Assembly (NCBI RefSeq): GCF_019805165.1
Contig: NZ_RWIJ01000013.1
Location: 191,297 to 255,296, forward strand
Source: Azospirillum sp. 412522
GTDB taxonomy: Bacteria > Pseudomonadota > Alphaproteobacteria > Azospirillales > Azospirillaceae
Length of the DNA stretch: 64,000 nt
Reading direction: 5' to 3'
Shown: piece after piece, positions 52,682 to 60,885 of the stretch
Numbering within the stretch: the stretch's first letter is position 1
Layout of the letters: every line of letters starts with the position of its first letter
The notes under the pieces: model-generated
What the model was told of the DNA's origin: nothing
Database searches by the model: none
The model's input: the letters and a program-made list of their open reading frames with translations, nothing else
Position numbers and translations under genes: made by a program

Positions 52682-53487
52682 GCGTGCTGAGCCTCCGCCT
52701 GAAAGGCCCGTTGCCCGGCCGCATCGACGCCTCCCCCCTGCTGCCGCAGCGGCTGGCAGGGCTGAACCTGCGGGAGATCGCCGCCTTGCCGCTACGGTTC
52801 GGCCGGGGCCATGTCGCGGCCGGCGAGCTGTTCGACCTGTCGGGCAGCCCCGGCGACACCGTCGAACTGGAGGGCGACGGGCGGCTCGACTTCGTCGGGG
52901 CGGGGCTGGACGGCGGCACCATCCGGGTCGCCGGTCCGGTCGGCCATCGCGCCGCCACCGGCATGAGCGGCGGTTTCCTGATGGTGGAGGGGTCGACCGG
53001 GCTGGCGGCGGGCGCCGCCATGCGCGGCGGCGTGCTGACCGTCGGCGGCGATGCCGGCGACGGGCTGGGCGGCGCCCTGCCCGGCGAGCGGGCGGGAATG
53101 ACGGGCGGGCGCATCCTGGTCCAGGGGAGTTGCGGCGACCGCGTCGGCGAACGCATGCGCCGCGGGCTGATCGCCGTCGGCGGCGATGCCGGCGCCTATG
53201 CCGCGCTGCACATGAACGCCGGCAGCCTGCTGATCGGCGGCAGGCCGGGCGCCACCACCGGCCATGGCATGCGCAACGGCACCATCCTGTTCCGCGGCGA
53301 GATCGATCCGCTGCCCGGCTTCGCCGACTGCGGCCTCAACCAGCTGCCCTTCCTGTCGCTTCTGGACAGGCATCTGTCGGGACTGGACGGGGTGCCCCCC
53401 GCCTGCCGGGGCCTGACCGGGCGGGCGCGGCGGTGGCTGGGCGACCGCGGCTTCGGCGGACGCGGCGAACTGCTGGCCTGCCCTTGA
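52678..53487 (+). CDS. fhcC: Formyltransferase/hydrolase complex subunit C
   Basis: The 269-residue product is a GXGXG-repeat beta-helix protein like FwdC and the C-terminal part of glutamate synthase. Repeated GG-hydrophobic-GGDAG-type turns (GGVLTVGGDAGDGLGGALPG, RGLIAVGGDAGAYAALHMNAG) cover residues 75-220. It is the scaffold subunit of the Fhc complex. It overlaps fhcD by ATGA. Confidence 0.95.
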   Translation: MSVLSLRLKGPLPGRIDASPLLPQRLAGLNLREIAALPLRFGRGHVAAGELFDLSGSPGDTVELEGDGRLDFVGAGLDGGTIRVAGPVGHRAATGMSGGFLMVEGSTGLAAGAAMRGGVLTVGGDAGDGLGGALPGERAGMTGGRILVQGSCGDRVGERMRRGLIAVGGDAGAYAALHMNAGSLLIGGRPGATTGHGMRNGTILFRGEIDPLPGFADCGLNQLPFLSLLDRHLSGLDGVPPACRGLTGRARRWLGDRGFGGRGELLACP

Positions 53488-53859
53488 TCCTGGCTTCGAC
53501 AGGGATTCAGCCCGATGCCCATCCAGGCTCAGCCCTTTGGGGAATGCGGGGCTGCCCGCCGGATGGTATCATCGTTCGCGCACACGGATAATTGACCTAA
53601 AAAACAATCCCGACTCGATCAACGTCGGTCTCCTTCAAGGATTATGTCCGCTTTGTTCAATGTCACCGGGCCGCATCCTGCGTAGGCTGCTTGTCATAAA
53701 AGTTTGATGGCGCGAAGGGACCGACCGAAAGGGAATGACATCCCCGCCCATCCGAACGTGGCCGCCGATCCAGACAAGGCCGCGGGAAAACAGCGTGTTC
53801 GCCGACCATTCGCGACCCACGACGATACGAACAGGAAAGCGGAAGAGGGGCACGGGACA
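53488..53859 (+). other. Intergenic region between fhcC and the regulator gene
   Basis: About 370 bp without a clear gene. The regulator frame extends back to 53704, but that part has no family similarity and I treat it as leader. The gap contains the inverted repeat CCGAC-N9-GTCGG (53610-53628), just downstream of a TTGACC (53592-53597). No terminator with a T-run is visible after fhcC. Confidence 0.5.
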
Positions 53860-54879
53860 ATGAAGTGCAGTGAACAGCAATCCGGCGTTTCCAAAACCGA
53901 CACGATCGGCTTTCTCCTGATTCCCGATTTCTCCATGATCGCGTTCACCGCGGCGGTGGAGCCTCTCCGGCTTGCCAACCACATCAGCGGCAAGGAGCTG
54001 TACCGCTGGGTGCTGCTCTCCCCGAACGGCGGGGTCCAGCGGGCCAGCAACGGCATCGGACTCTGCATCGACCACACCATCGCCGAGACGCCCCCGCTCT
54101 CCACCGTGATGGTGTGCAGCGGCATCGGCGGCCACTGGTACGAGGACCGGGCGATGTTCTCGTGGATGCGGCGTTCGGCCGCCCAGGGGATCGCCTTCGG
54201 CGCCCTGTGCACGGCCAGCCACATCCTGGCCCGGGCCGGCCTGCTGAACGGCTACCGCTGCACCATCCATTGGGAGAACATGGCCGGTTTCGCCGAGACC
54301 TTCCCGGAGATCGAGGCGACCGGCGAGCTGTTCACCATCGACCGCAACCGCTTCACCTGCGCCGGCGGCACCGCCGCGACCGACATGATGCTGCACCTGA
54401 TCGCCGCCCGCCATGGCGAGAAGCTGGCGATGGACATCGCCGAGCAGCTCCTGCACACCAAGATCCGCGCCGGCAGCATCCGCCAGCAGGAGGAGCTCCA
54501 GGCCAACCCGATGCTGGACCACGAGGACCTCAACGCCGCCGTGGCGGTGATGCAGGCCAACATCGAGGAACCGCTGGATCTGCTGACGCTCGCCGCGGAG
54601 CTTGGCCAGTCCCGCCGCAATCTGGAGCGTCTGTTCCGCAAATACATGAACTGCTCGCCGGCCAAATACTATCTCGGCCTCCGGATGAAGCGGGCGCGGC
54701 AGCTGCTGTGCCAGACCCGCATGTCGGTGATGGAGGTGTCGATCAGCTGCGGCTTCATTTCCGCCACCCATTTCAGCAAATGCTACCGCGATCACTTCGG
54801 CATCGCGCCGCGCAGCGACCGCCAGAACCAGCGGCACAGCCCGCTGGCCGCCGCGCACGAGTTCGCCGGCCTGAGCTGA
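53860..54879 (+). CDS. GlxA-family AraC-type regulator, close to GbdR
   Basis: From ATG 53860 (GAAGAGGGGCACG upstream) the product has 339 residues: DJ-1/PfpI-like domain (TIGFLLIPDFSMIAFTAAVEPLRLAN, SGKELYRWVLLS, GALCTASHILARAG) and AraC domain (LDLLTLAAELGQSRRNLERLFRKYM, MEVSISCGFISATHFSKCYRDHFG). Of the three regulators here, it reads most like Pseudomonas GbdR. It lies between fhcC and cofactor genes, so it might adjust formaldehyde handling to betaine or choline supply. An open frame to 53704 gives a longer, charged N-terminus that is probably not translated. Confidence 0.88.
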   Translation: MKCSEQQSGVSKTDTIGFLLIPDFSMIAFTAAVEPLRLANHISGKELYRWVLLSPNGGVQRASNGIGLCIDHTIAETPPLSTVMVCSGIGGHWYEDRAMFSWMRRSAAQGIAFGALCTASHILARAGLLNGYRCTIHWENMAGFAETFPEIEATGELFTIDRNRFTCAGGTAATDMMLHLIAARHGEKLAMDIAEQLLHTKIRAGSIRQQEELQANPMLDHEDLNAAVAVMQANIEEPLDLLTLAAELGQSRRNLERLFRKYMNCSPAKYYLGLRMKRARQLLCQTRMSVMEVSISCGFISATHFSKCYRDHFGIAPRSDRQNQRHSPLAAAHEFAGLS

Positions 54880-54881
54880 CG

Positions 54882-54909
54882 CCGTCCCCGGTGCGGCGGA
54901 GCGGGACGG
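54882..54909 (+). terminator. Inverted repeat after the regulator gene
   Basis: CCGTCCC (54882-54888) and GGGACGG (54903-54909) flank a G+C-rich 14-base loop three bases after the stop codon of the regulator. No T-run follows, so termination is uncertain. Confidence 0.3.
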
Positions 54910-55068
54910 GACCGGTTTCGGGAAAACAGGCGGGAGCGGCGGAAATCGCCAATTCGATGTCGCTTTCGAACAGATGCCGCTTCCCGGATGTTGGTAAGGT
55001 ACGAAAAGGCCTGCCCGGCACCCGATCCGCGTCGGCCCCGCCGGACAACAGCCAGGAGGACGGCACCG

Positions 55069-55563
55069 ATGTTAGACGCGATCCTTTCCGCCCAGTGCGC
55101 GCGCGGCGTGGCCGCCGATTCCGGGGTGACCACCATCCCCGCCGGCCTCTACGAGCTGTTCCTGGAGAATGTCGTCCTGCCCTGCCGGATCGGCGTCTTC
55201 GATCACGAGCGCGACGCGCCCCAGCGGGTGCGCATCGACCTGCTGCTGCAGGTGCGCCAGGACGGCGCCCAGTTCTCCGACGACATCGGCGACGTGCTGT
55301 CCTACGACGATCTGCTGTCCGGGCTGAAGCGGATCCTGCTGGACGAGCACACCAATCTGGTCGAGATGCTGGCGGAGAAGATCGCCCGCCTGTGTCTGGC
55401 CCACGAACAGGTGCAGTCTGCCCGCGTGTCGGTGGCGAAGCTCGACATCTATGACGGGGTCGCGGTTCCCGGCATCCGCCTGGAGCGGACCCGCGACCAG
55501 ATGGCGGGGCCGTCCCTGCCGGCGTCACGACGGTTGACGGTCATGGCAGAACGGCGGATCTGA
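55069..55563 (+). CDS. FolB-like dihydroneopterin aldolase of the H4MPT cluster
   Basis: This 164-residue FolB-fold protein contains ELFLENVVLPCRIGVFDHERDAPQRVRIDLLLQV, a YDDLLSGLKRILLDEH segment and LVEMLAEKIARLCL, with the conserved Glu. It should cleave a dihydroneopterin side chain in the synthesis of the methanopterin head group. CAGGAGGACG precedes the ATG. The product has extra residues on both ends compared with housekeeping FolB. It heads an operon running to mfnB. Confidence 0.88.
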   Translation: MLDAILSAQCARGVAADSGVTTIPAGLYELFLENVVLPCRIGVFDHERDAPQRVRIDLLLQVRQDGAQFSDDIGDVLSYDDLLSGLKRILLDEHTNLVEMLAEKIARLCLAHEQVQSARVSVAKLDIYDGVAVPGIRLERTRDQMAGPSLPASRRLTVMAERRI

Positions 55564-55567
55564 TCCG

Positions 55568-56293
55568 ATGACGGCCAACGCATCGCCCGAAGAGGGGCCC
55601 GGAGAGGGGCCTGAAGAGGGATCTCCAGCCGCCAGGGCACGGCCCTGGGTGATCAAGATCGGCGGCAGCCTGTCGGACTGGCACCGGCTCGGGACCTGGC
55701 TGGATCTGATCGCCCGCCCCGGCCATCGCCACCCCCTGGTCATCGTTCCGGGCGGCGGCCCCTTCGCCGACGCCGTGCGCGACGCCCAGGACAACTGGCG
55801 CTTCGACGACCGGCTCGCCCACCGGATGGCCCTGCTGGCGATGGAACAGTTCGGGCTGATGCTGCACGGCATCTGCCCGGCCCTGCAGACGGCGGCGACG
55901 CCCGAGCGGCTGCGCTCGCTGATCCGGGCGCGGATGCCCGTGGTGTGGCTGCCGTCCGCCATGGCGCTCGACCAGCCGGAGATCGCCGAAAGCTGGGAGG
56001 TCACCTCCGACAGTCTGGCGGCTTGGCTGGCGGTGGAGCTGGACGCGGCGGCGCTGGTGCTGGTCAAGTCGGGCCCCTGCCCCTGCGCCGCGACCGACGC
56101 GGCGGCGCTGGCCCGCGACGGGCTGGTCGATGCGGCGTTTCCGCTCTGGCGCGCGCGGTTCGCCGGGGAGAGCTGGTGCATCCACCGCGACGACCATGCC
56201 CTGATGGAGGAGGCGCTGGCGGGGCGCGGCAGCCCCGGCTGCCCCCTGCTGCGCAGTCCGGAGGTGGAGGCCCGGCCGGGCGTGCGGGCATGA
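55568..56293 (+). CDS. mfnE: Amino-acid-kinase-fold protein, MfnE-like
   Basis: The 241-residue product has the amino acid kinase fold: WVIKIGGSLSDWHRLGTWLDL, HPLVIVPGGGPFADAVRDAQ, LHGICPALQTAAT and SWEVTSDSLAAWLAVELDAAALVLVKSGP. The family includes MfnE, which phosphorylates 5-(aminomethyl)furan-3-ylmethyl phosphate in methanofuran synthesis. The first 25 residues are low complexity. Linked mfnB at the end of this operon supports the assignment. Confidence 0.8.
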   Translation: MTANASPEEGPGEGPEEGSPAARARPWVIKIGGSLSDWHRLGTWLDLIARPGHRHPLVIVPGGGPFADAVRDAQDNWRFDDRLAHRMALLAMEQFGLMLHGICPALQTAATPERLRSLIRARMPVVWLPSAMALDQPEIAESWEVTSDSLAAWLAVELDAAALVLVKSGPCPCAATDAAALARDGLVDAAFPLWRARFAGESWCIHRDDHALMEEALAGRGSPGCPLLRSPEVEARPGVRA

Positions 56294-56859
56294 ACGAGAT
56301 CGCCCGTCCCCCCGCCCCGCCCCGGCTGGCCTGGGCGCTGACCGGGTCCGGCCACTACATCAAGGAGACGCTCGACCTGATGGCGCGGCTGGCGCCGCTC
56401 GACGTCTTCCTCAGCCGGGCGGCCGAGGAGGTGATGCGCATGTACCGCCGCCGCGACGGCAACTTCCCCCCCGGCACCCGCCTGTTCCGCGACCGGGCCG
56501 CCAGCGCGCCGCAGATCGGCCGGTTCTATTTCGGCGAATACCACACGCTGGTGGTGGGCCCGGCCACCTCGAACACGGTCGCCAAATGCGTGCAGGGGAT
56601 CTCCGACACGCTGCCGACCAACGCCTTCGCCCAGGCCGGCAAATGCCGGGTGCCCTGCATCGTCTTCGCCTGCGACACCGCGCCGGAAATGATGACCGAG
56701 GCGCCGCACGGCATGGTGCCGGTCTATCCCCGGCGCATCGACCTGGAGAATGTCGAGCGGCTGCGCGGGTTCGAGGCGACCACCGTCGTCGAAACCGTTC
56801 CCGACCTCGAAGCGGCGTTGAGGACGCGCCTTGAATGTCTGACCACCTCGTCCTCGTGA
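56290..56859 (+). CDS. Flavoprotein, DmrB/archaeoflavoprotein-like
   Basis: The 189-residue product has the flavoprotein fold: LTGSGHYIKETLDLMARL near the N-terminus and VVGPATSNTVAKCVQGISDTLPTNAFAQAGK in the middle, the latter an FMN-binding signature. In methylotrophs a relative, DmrB, reduces dihydromethanopterin to tetrahydromethanopterin; this role is plausible here. It overlaps mfnE by 4 bp and the next gene by 25 bp. Confidence 0.82.
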   Translation: MNEIARPPAPPRLAWALTGSGHYIKETLDLMARLAPLDVFLSRAAEEVMRMYRRRDGNFPPGTRLFRDRAASAPQIGRFYFGEYHTLVVGPATSNTVAKCVQGISDTLPTNAFAQAGKCRVPCIVFACDTAPEMMTEAPHGMVPVYPRRIDLENVERLRGFEATTVVETVPDLEAALRTRLECLTTSSS

Positions 56860-58265
56860 CCGGAAAGCTGGCGGAGCCACGCCTGCGGGCGGTGCTCGAC
56901 GGCATGGCGCCCTCCCCCTTCAGCGTCGAGGTGGCGCAGATCGGCGTCAGCGTCGCCGCCCTGATGACCGGGGAGCTGATCAAGCGCCGCCTGCCGCCGC
57001 CGCCGCCGGGCGCCCGGGTGATCCTGCCAGGCCGGACCCGCTGCGATCTGGCGGAATTGTCCGGGCATTTCGGCGTCGCCTTCGAACGCGGGCCGGAAGA
57101 GCTGCGCGACATCCCGGCCTATCTCGGCGGACGGGCGGCGCGGGCCGACCTGTCCCGCCATGCGGTGACGATCTTCGCCGAGATCGTCGACGCCCCCAAC
57201 CGCTCCGTCGAAAACCTGCTGGAGACCGCGGCGAAGCTGCGCCGCGACGGCGCCGACGTCATCGACCTCGGCTGCCATCCCGGCGAACGGTTCGAGGGGC
57301 TGGAGGCCGCCGTCGCCGCCCTGGTCGCCGCCGGCCATACCGTCAGCGTCGACAGCGCCGACCCCGAGGATCTGCTGCGCGGGGCGGCGGCCGGCGCCTC
57401 CTACCTGCTCAGCCTCGGCGAGGATACGCTGTGGGTGCTGGACCGGACGGCGGCGACCCCGATCCTGATCCCGGCCAAGCCGCGCGACCTGGAGTCGCTG
57501 TGCCGCGCCGTCGACCGGCTGCGGACCGACGGGCGACGCTTCCTCGCCGATCCGGTGCTCGACCCCATCCATTACGGCTTCACGGACTCGGTGGTCCGCT
57601 ATCACGCGCTGCGCCGGCGCTATCCCGACATCGAGATGCTGATGGGCATCGGCAACCTGACCGAGCTGACCGACGCCGACACCACCGGCACCACGGCGCT
57701 GCTGATGGGCATGGTGTCGGAACTGGCGATCGGCGCCGTCCTCACCCTCCAGGTCAGCCCGCACGCCCGCACCGCGGTGCGCGAGGCCGACCGGGCGCGG
57801 CGGATCATGCATGCCGCCGCGGAAAGCGGCAGCCTGCCCAAGGGCATCGACGACGGGCTGATGGCCCTGCGCGACCGCCGGCCCTTCGCCGGCACCCCGG
57901 CCGAGATCGCGGAGACCGCCCGCAGCATCCGCGACCCCTCCTTCCGGGTGGAGGTGGCGGAGGACGGCGTCCATGTCTACAACCGCGACGGCCACCATGT
58001 GGCGACCGATCCCTACCAGCTTTATCCCCTGCTCGGGCTGGCGCAGGACGGCGGGCACGCCTTCTACATGGGGGTGGAACTGCAGAAGGCCTTCCTCGCC
58101 TGGCAGCTCGGCAAGCGCTATGTCCAGGACGAGGATCTCTCCTGGGGCTGCACCGTGGAGGCAACCGCCGAAGGGCCGGACAACCCGGAAAGCGACGCCC
58201 ACGGGTTCAAGACGGCGGGGACGACCTTGCAGGAACGGCGCCGGGCCTGCGGGAAGCCATCATGA
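56835..58265 (+). CDS. Dihydropteroate-synthase-related protein (DUF6513-type)
   Basis: This 476-residue protein has an N-terminal domain with LVTGKLAEPRLRAVLDGMAPSPFSV, a DHPS-like TIM barrel with GADVIDLGCHPGERFEG, TVSVDSADPEDLLRGAAAGA and LMGIGNLTELTDADTTG, and a C-terminal extension. TIGR00284-like members occur next to methanopterin genes and are thought to replace dihydropteroate synthase, joining the pterin with beta-RFA-P. It overlaps both neighbours (25 bp and 4 bp). Confidence 0.82.
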   Translation: MSDHLVLVTGKLAEPRLRAVLDGMAPSPFSVEVAQIGVSVAALMTGELIKRRLPPPPPGARVILPGRTRCDLAELSGHFGVAFERGPEELRDIPAYLGGRAARADLSRHAVTIFAEIVDAPNRSVENLLETAAKLRRDGADVIDLGCHPGERFEGLEAAVAALVAAGHTVSVDSADPEDLLRGAAAGASYLLSLGEDTLWVLDRTAATPILIPAKPRDLESLCRAVDRLRTDGRRFLADPVLDPIHYGFTDSVVRYHALRRRYPDIEMLMGIGNLTELTDADTTGTTALLMGMVSELAIGAVLTLQVSPHARTAVREADRARRIMHAAAESGSLPKGIDDGLMALRDRRPFAGTPAEIAETARSIRDPSFRVEVAEDGVHVYNRDGHHVATDPYQLYPLLGLAQDGGHAFYMGVELQKAFLAWQLGKRYVQDEDLSWGCTVEATAEGPDNPESDAHGFKTAGTTLQERRRACGKPS

Positions 58266-58843
58266 TCCTGGAAACCATCGTCACCACGCTGGGCGCCGAC
58301 GGAACGCCGCACATCGCCCCCTTCGGCGTCACCCGGACCGGGGACGATCTGGTGATCGCCCCCTTCCGCCCCTCCGTCACGCTCAATGCGCTGGAGGCCA
58401 CCGGCCGGGCCGTGGTCAACCATACCGACGACGCCCGGCTGTTCGCCGGCTGCCTGACCGGACGGCGCGACTGGCCGCTGGTTCCGGCGACCGTCATCGC
58501 CGGCCTGCGTCTGGCCGACAGCCTCGCCCACTGGGAGGTCGAGGTGGTGCGGGTCGAGGCCGACCCGGCGCGCCCGCGCTTCCATTGCCGGACCGTCCAT
58601 GCGGAGGCCCACCGGCCCTTCGCCGGTCACAACCGCGCCGCCGCCGCCGTGATCGAGGCGGCGATCCTGTGCAGCCGCCTGCACATGCTGCCGTGGGAGA
58701 AGGTGGAGCGGGAAATGGCCTACCTTGCCATCGCCGTCGAAAAGACCGCCGGAGCGCGGGAGCGCGAGGCCTGGGGCTGGCTGTGCGACCGCGTCGCCGC
58801 CTTCCGGGCCGAAGACAAGACCGAGCCGCAGGTGCTCCCATGA
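58262..58843 (+). CDS. DUF447-family protein
   Basis: The 193-residue product opens ILETIVTTLGADGTPHIAPFGV, a split-barrel, FMN-binding-like start, and contains NHTDDARLFAGCLTGRRDW and RPFAGHNRAAAAVIEAAILCSRLHMLP. It belongs to DUF447, found beside methanopterin genes in archaea and methylotrophs. Function is unknown. It overlaps both neighbours by 4 bp, so its product is likely needed in step with theirs. Confidence 0.82.
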   Translation: MILETIVTTLGADGTPHIAPFGVTRTGDDLVIAPFRPSVTLNALEATGRAVVNHTDDARLFAGCLTGRRDWPLVPATVIAGLRLADSLAHWEVEVVRVEADPARPRFHCRTVHAEAHRPFAGHNRAAAAVIEAAILCSRLHMLPWEKVEREMAYLAIAVEKTAGAREREAWGWLCDRVAAFRAEDKTEPQVLP

Positions 58844-59529
58844 TCCGCATGCTCGCCAGCGTGACCAACCCGGAGGAGGCCGGGATCGCGGTGCAGGCCG
58901 GGGCCGACCTGATCGACCTGAAGAACCCGGACGACGGCGCCCTGGGCGCGTTGCCGGCCGGCACGATCCGCGCCTGTCTCGCGGCGGTGTCCGGACGCCG
59001 TCCGGTCAGCGCCACCATCGGCGACCTGCCGATGGATCCCGAAACCGTGGCGGCCGCCGTGTCGAGGACGGCGGCGACCGGCGTCGACATCGTGAAGATC
59101 GGCCTTACCGCCGGCGGCGACCCGGCCGGCTGTGTCGGGGCCGCGGCACGGGCGCGCGGCGATGCCGCGCTGGTCGGCGTCATCCTGGCCGACGCGCTGT
59201 CCCCCACCCCAGACCTGATCCATGCCATGGCCGATGCCGGCTTCCTCGGCGTGATGCTGGACACCGGCCTCAAGGATGACCGCACCCTGCGCGACCATCT
59301 GCCGGCCGATCAACTGGCCGGCTTCATCCGCCAGGGGCGCGATGCCGGGCTGCTGGCGGGGTTGGCCGGCTCCCTCAGGCTTGCCGACATCGCGCCCCTG
59401 GCGGCGCTGGGTCCGTCGATCCTCGGCTTCCGCGGCGCCCTGTGCCGGGGCGGCGCGCGGCGCGACGAACTCTGCCCGGACAGGATCGCCAGCGTCGTTC
59501 AGGCCGTGCGCGACGCGCAACCGGCGTGA
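58840..59529 (+). CDS. mfnB: (5-formylfuran-3-yl)methyl phosphate synthase
   Basis: MfnB makes the furan ring of methanofuran from glyceraldehyde 3-phosphate. The 229-residue barrel starts MLASVTNPEEAGIAVQAGADLIDLKNPDDGALGALP, a near-consensus MfnB opening, with Lys28 in DLKNP. Lys86 (VKIGL) and Lys145 (DTGLKDD) are further candidates for the Schiff-base and proton-transfer lysines. It ends the folB-like operon. Its presence with an MfnD-like and an MfnE-like gene shows that the organism makes a methanofuran analogue. Confidence 0.9.
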   Translation: MIRMLASVTNPEEAGIAVQAGADLIDLKNPDDGALGALPAGTIRACLAAVSGRRPVSATIGDLPMDPETVAAAVSRTAATGVDIVKIGLTAGGDPAGCVGAAARARGDAALVGVILADALSPTPDLIHAMADAGFLGVMLDTGLKDDRTLRDHLPADQLAGFIRQGRDAGLLAGLAGSLRLADIAPLAALGPSILGFRGALCRGGARRDELCPDRIASVVQAVRDAQPA

Positions 59530-59682
59530 CGGGCGGACTTGACGGCCAATTCCGCTGAAGTTGTCGGACGGGGACGGCTGCCATCATGACCGGCATTTAA
59601 CTTCGAATTCACTCGACCGGCCAGGAGCGCGGGATTGTAATCGGGTGCCGTCGTCGTGACGATCCCTTGGAAAGTCCCTGGA

Positions 59683-60885
59683 ATGGATCGGTCGGTCTTG
59701 CAGCCCGCGCCACGTCGTAGATGGGTGGGCCTCGCTCTCGGTGCGCTTCTGGTCGTCGGTCTCCCGGCCGTCCTGTGGCAGAGCCTTCACGGCAGGTCCG
59801 GCACGCCGGCCGCCTCCGCGCGGCAGCCGGCCGCGATCCCGGTGACGGTCGCGACGGCGAGCCGGCAGGACGTGCCGCGGATCCTCCAGGGCATCGGCAC
59901 GGCGCAGGCGGTCAACACGGTGACCATCCGGACCCGGGTGGACGGGGCGCTGCAGGCGATCCTGTTCACCGAGGGGCAGGAGTTGAAGGCCGGCGATCCG
60001 CTGGCCCGGATCGACCCCCGCCCCTATCAGGCCGCCCTCGATCAGGCGACGGCCAAAAAAAGGCAGGACGAGGCGCAGCTCGCCAACGCCCGCCACGACC
60101 TCGCCCGCTACGAGAATCTGGCGCAGCGCGACTTCGGCTCCCGCCAGCAGGCCGACACGCAGAAGGCCCAGGTCGACCAGCTGCAGGCCCAGGTCGACGG
60201 CGATCAGGCATCGATCGACAACGCCCGGCTCCAGCTCGACTACACCACCATCCGCTCGCCGGTCGACGGGCGGATCGGCTTCCGTCAGGTGGATATCGGC
60301 AACATCCTGCACGCGTCGGAGACGACGGGGATCGCCGTCGTGACGCAGACGCGCCCCATCTCGGTGATCTTCTCCCTGCCCGAGGACCGGCTGCACGGCG
60401 TCGTCCAGGCGATGGCGGCCGGGCCGCTCCCGGTCGCGGTCGACAGCCGGGACGGCCGCGACCATCTGGGCGACGGCGTGCTGAAGCTGATCGACAATCA
60501 GGTGGACCAGACCACCGGCACCATCCGGCTGAAGGCCGAGTTCCCCAACGCCGACGACAGGCTGTGGCCGGGCGAGTTCGTCGCCGCCCGGCTGACGCTG
60601 GGCACCGACCGGCAGGTGCTGACCGTGCCGCCGGGCGCGGTCCAGCGCGGGGCCGACGGCCTCCATGTCTATGTCGCCAAGCCCGACAACACCGTGGAGC
60701 TGCGGACGGTCAAGGCCGCCCGGCTCGACGCGACGCCCGTCGTCATCTCCGACGGGCTGCGGGACGGCGAGCGGGTGGTGGTCTCCGGACAGCTGAAGCT
60801 CCAGCCCGGCAGCCGGATCGACCCCAGGCAGGCCGGCGGCGGAACCGATGGCGCGGCCGTTCCGGTCGCGGACGGTGCGCCATGA
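59683..60885 (+). CDS. mdtA: RND efflux periplasmic adaptor, MdtA-like
   Basis: The 400-residue membrane fusion protein has one N-terminal membrane anchor (LALGALLVVGLPAVLW), a lipoyl-like half (IRTRVDGALQAILFTEGQELKAGDPLARIDPRPY), a coiled-coil hairpin rich in Gln/Ala (residues 110-175) and a beta-barrel half. I prefer ATG 59683 (GGAAAG upstream); a GTG at 59656 is possible. It links the pump to an outer membrane channel that is not encoded in view. It overlaps the pump gene by 4 bp. Confidence 0.9.
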   Translation: MDRSVLQPAPRRRWVGLALGALLVVGLPAVLWQSLHGRSGTPAASARQPAAIPVTVATASRQDVPRILQGIGTAQAVNTVTIRTRVDGALQAILFTEGQELKAGDPLARIDPRPYQAALDQATAKKRQDEAQLANARHDLARYENLAQRDFGSRQQADTQKAQVDQLQAQVDGDQASIDNARLQLDYTTIRSPVDGRIGFRQVDIGNILHASETTGIAVVTQTRPISVIFSLPEDRLHGVVQAMAAGPLPVAVDSRDGRDHLGDGVLKLIDNQVDQTTGTIRLKAEFPNADDRLWPGEFVAARLTLGTDRQVLTVPPGAVQRGADGLHVYVAKPDNTVELRTVKAARLDATPVVISDGLRDGERVVVSGQLKLQPGSRIDPRQAGGGTDGAAVPVADGAP

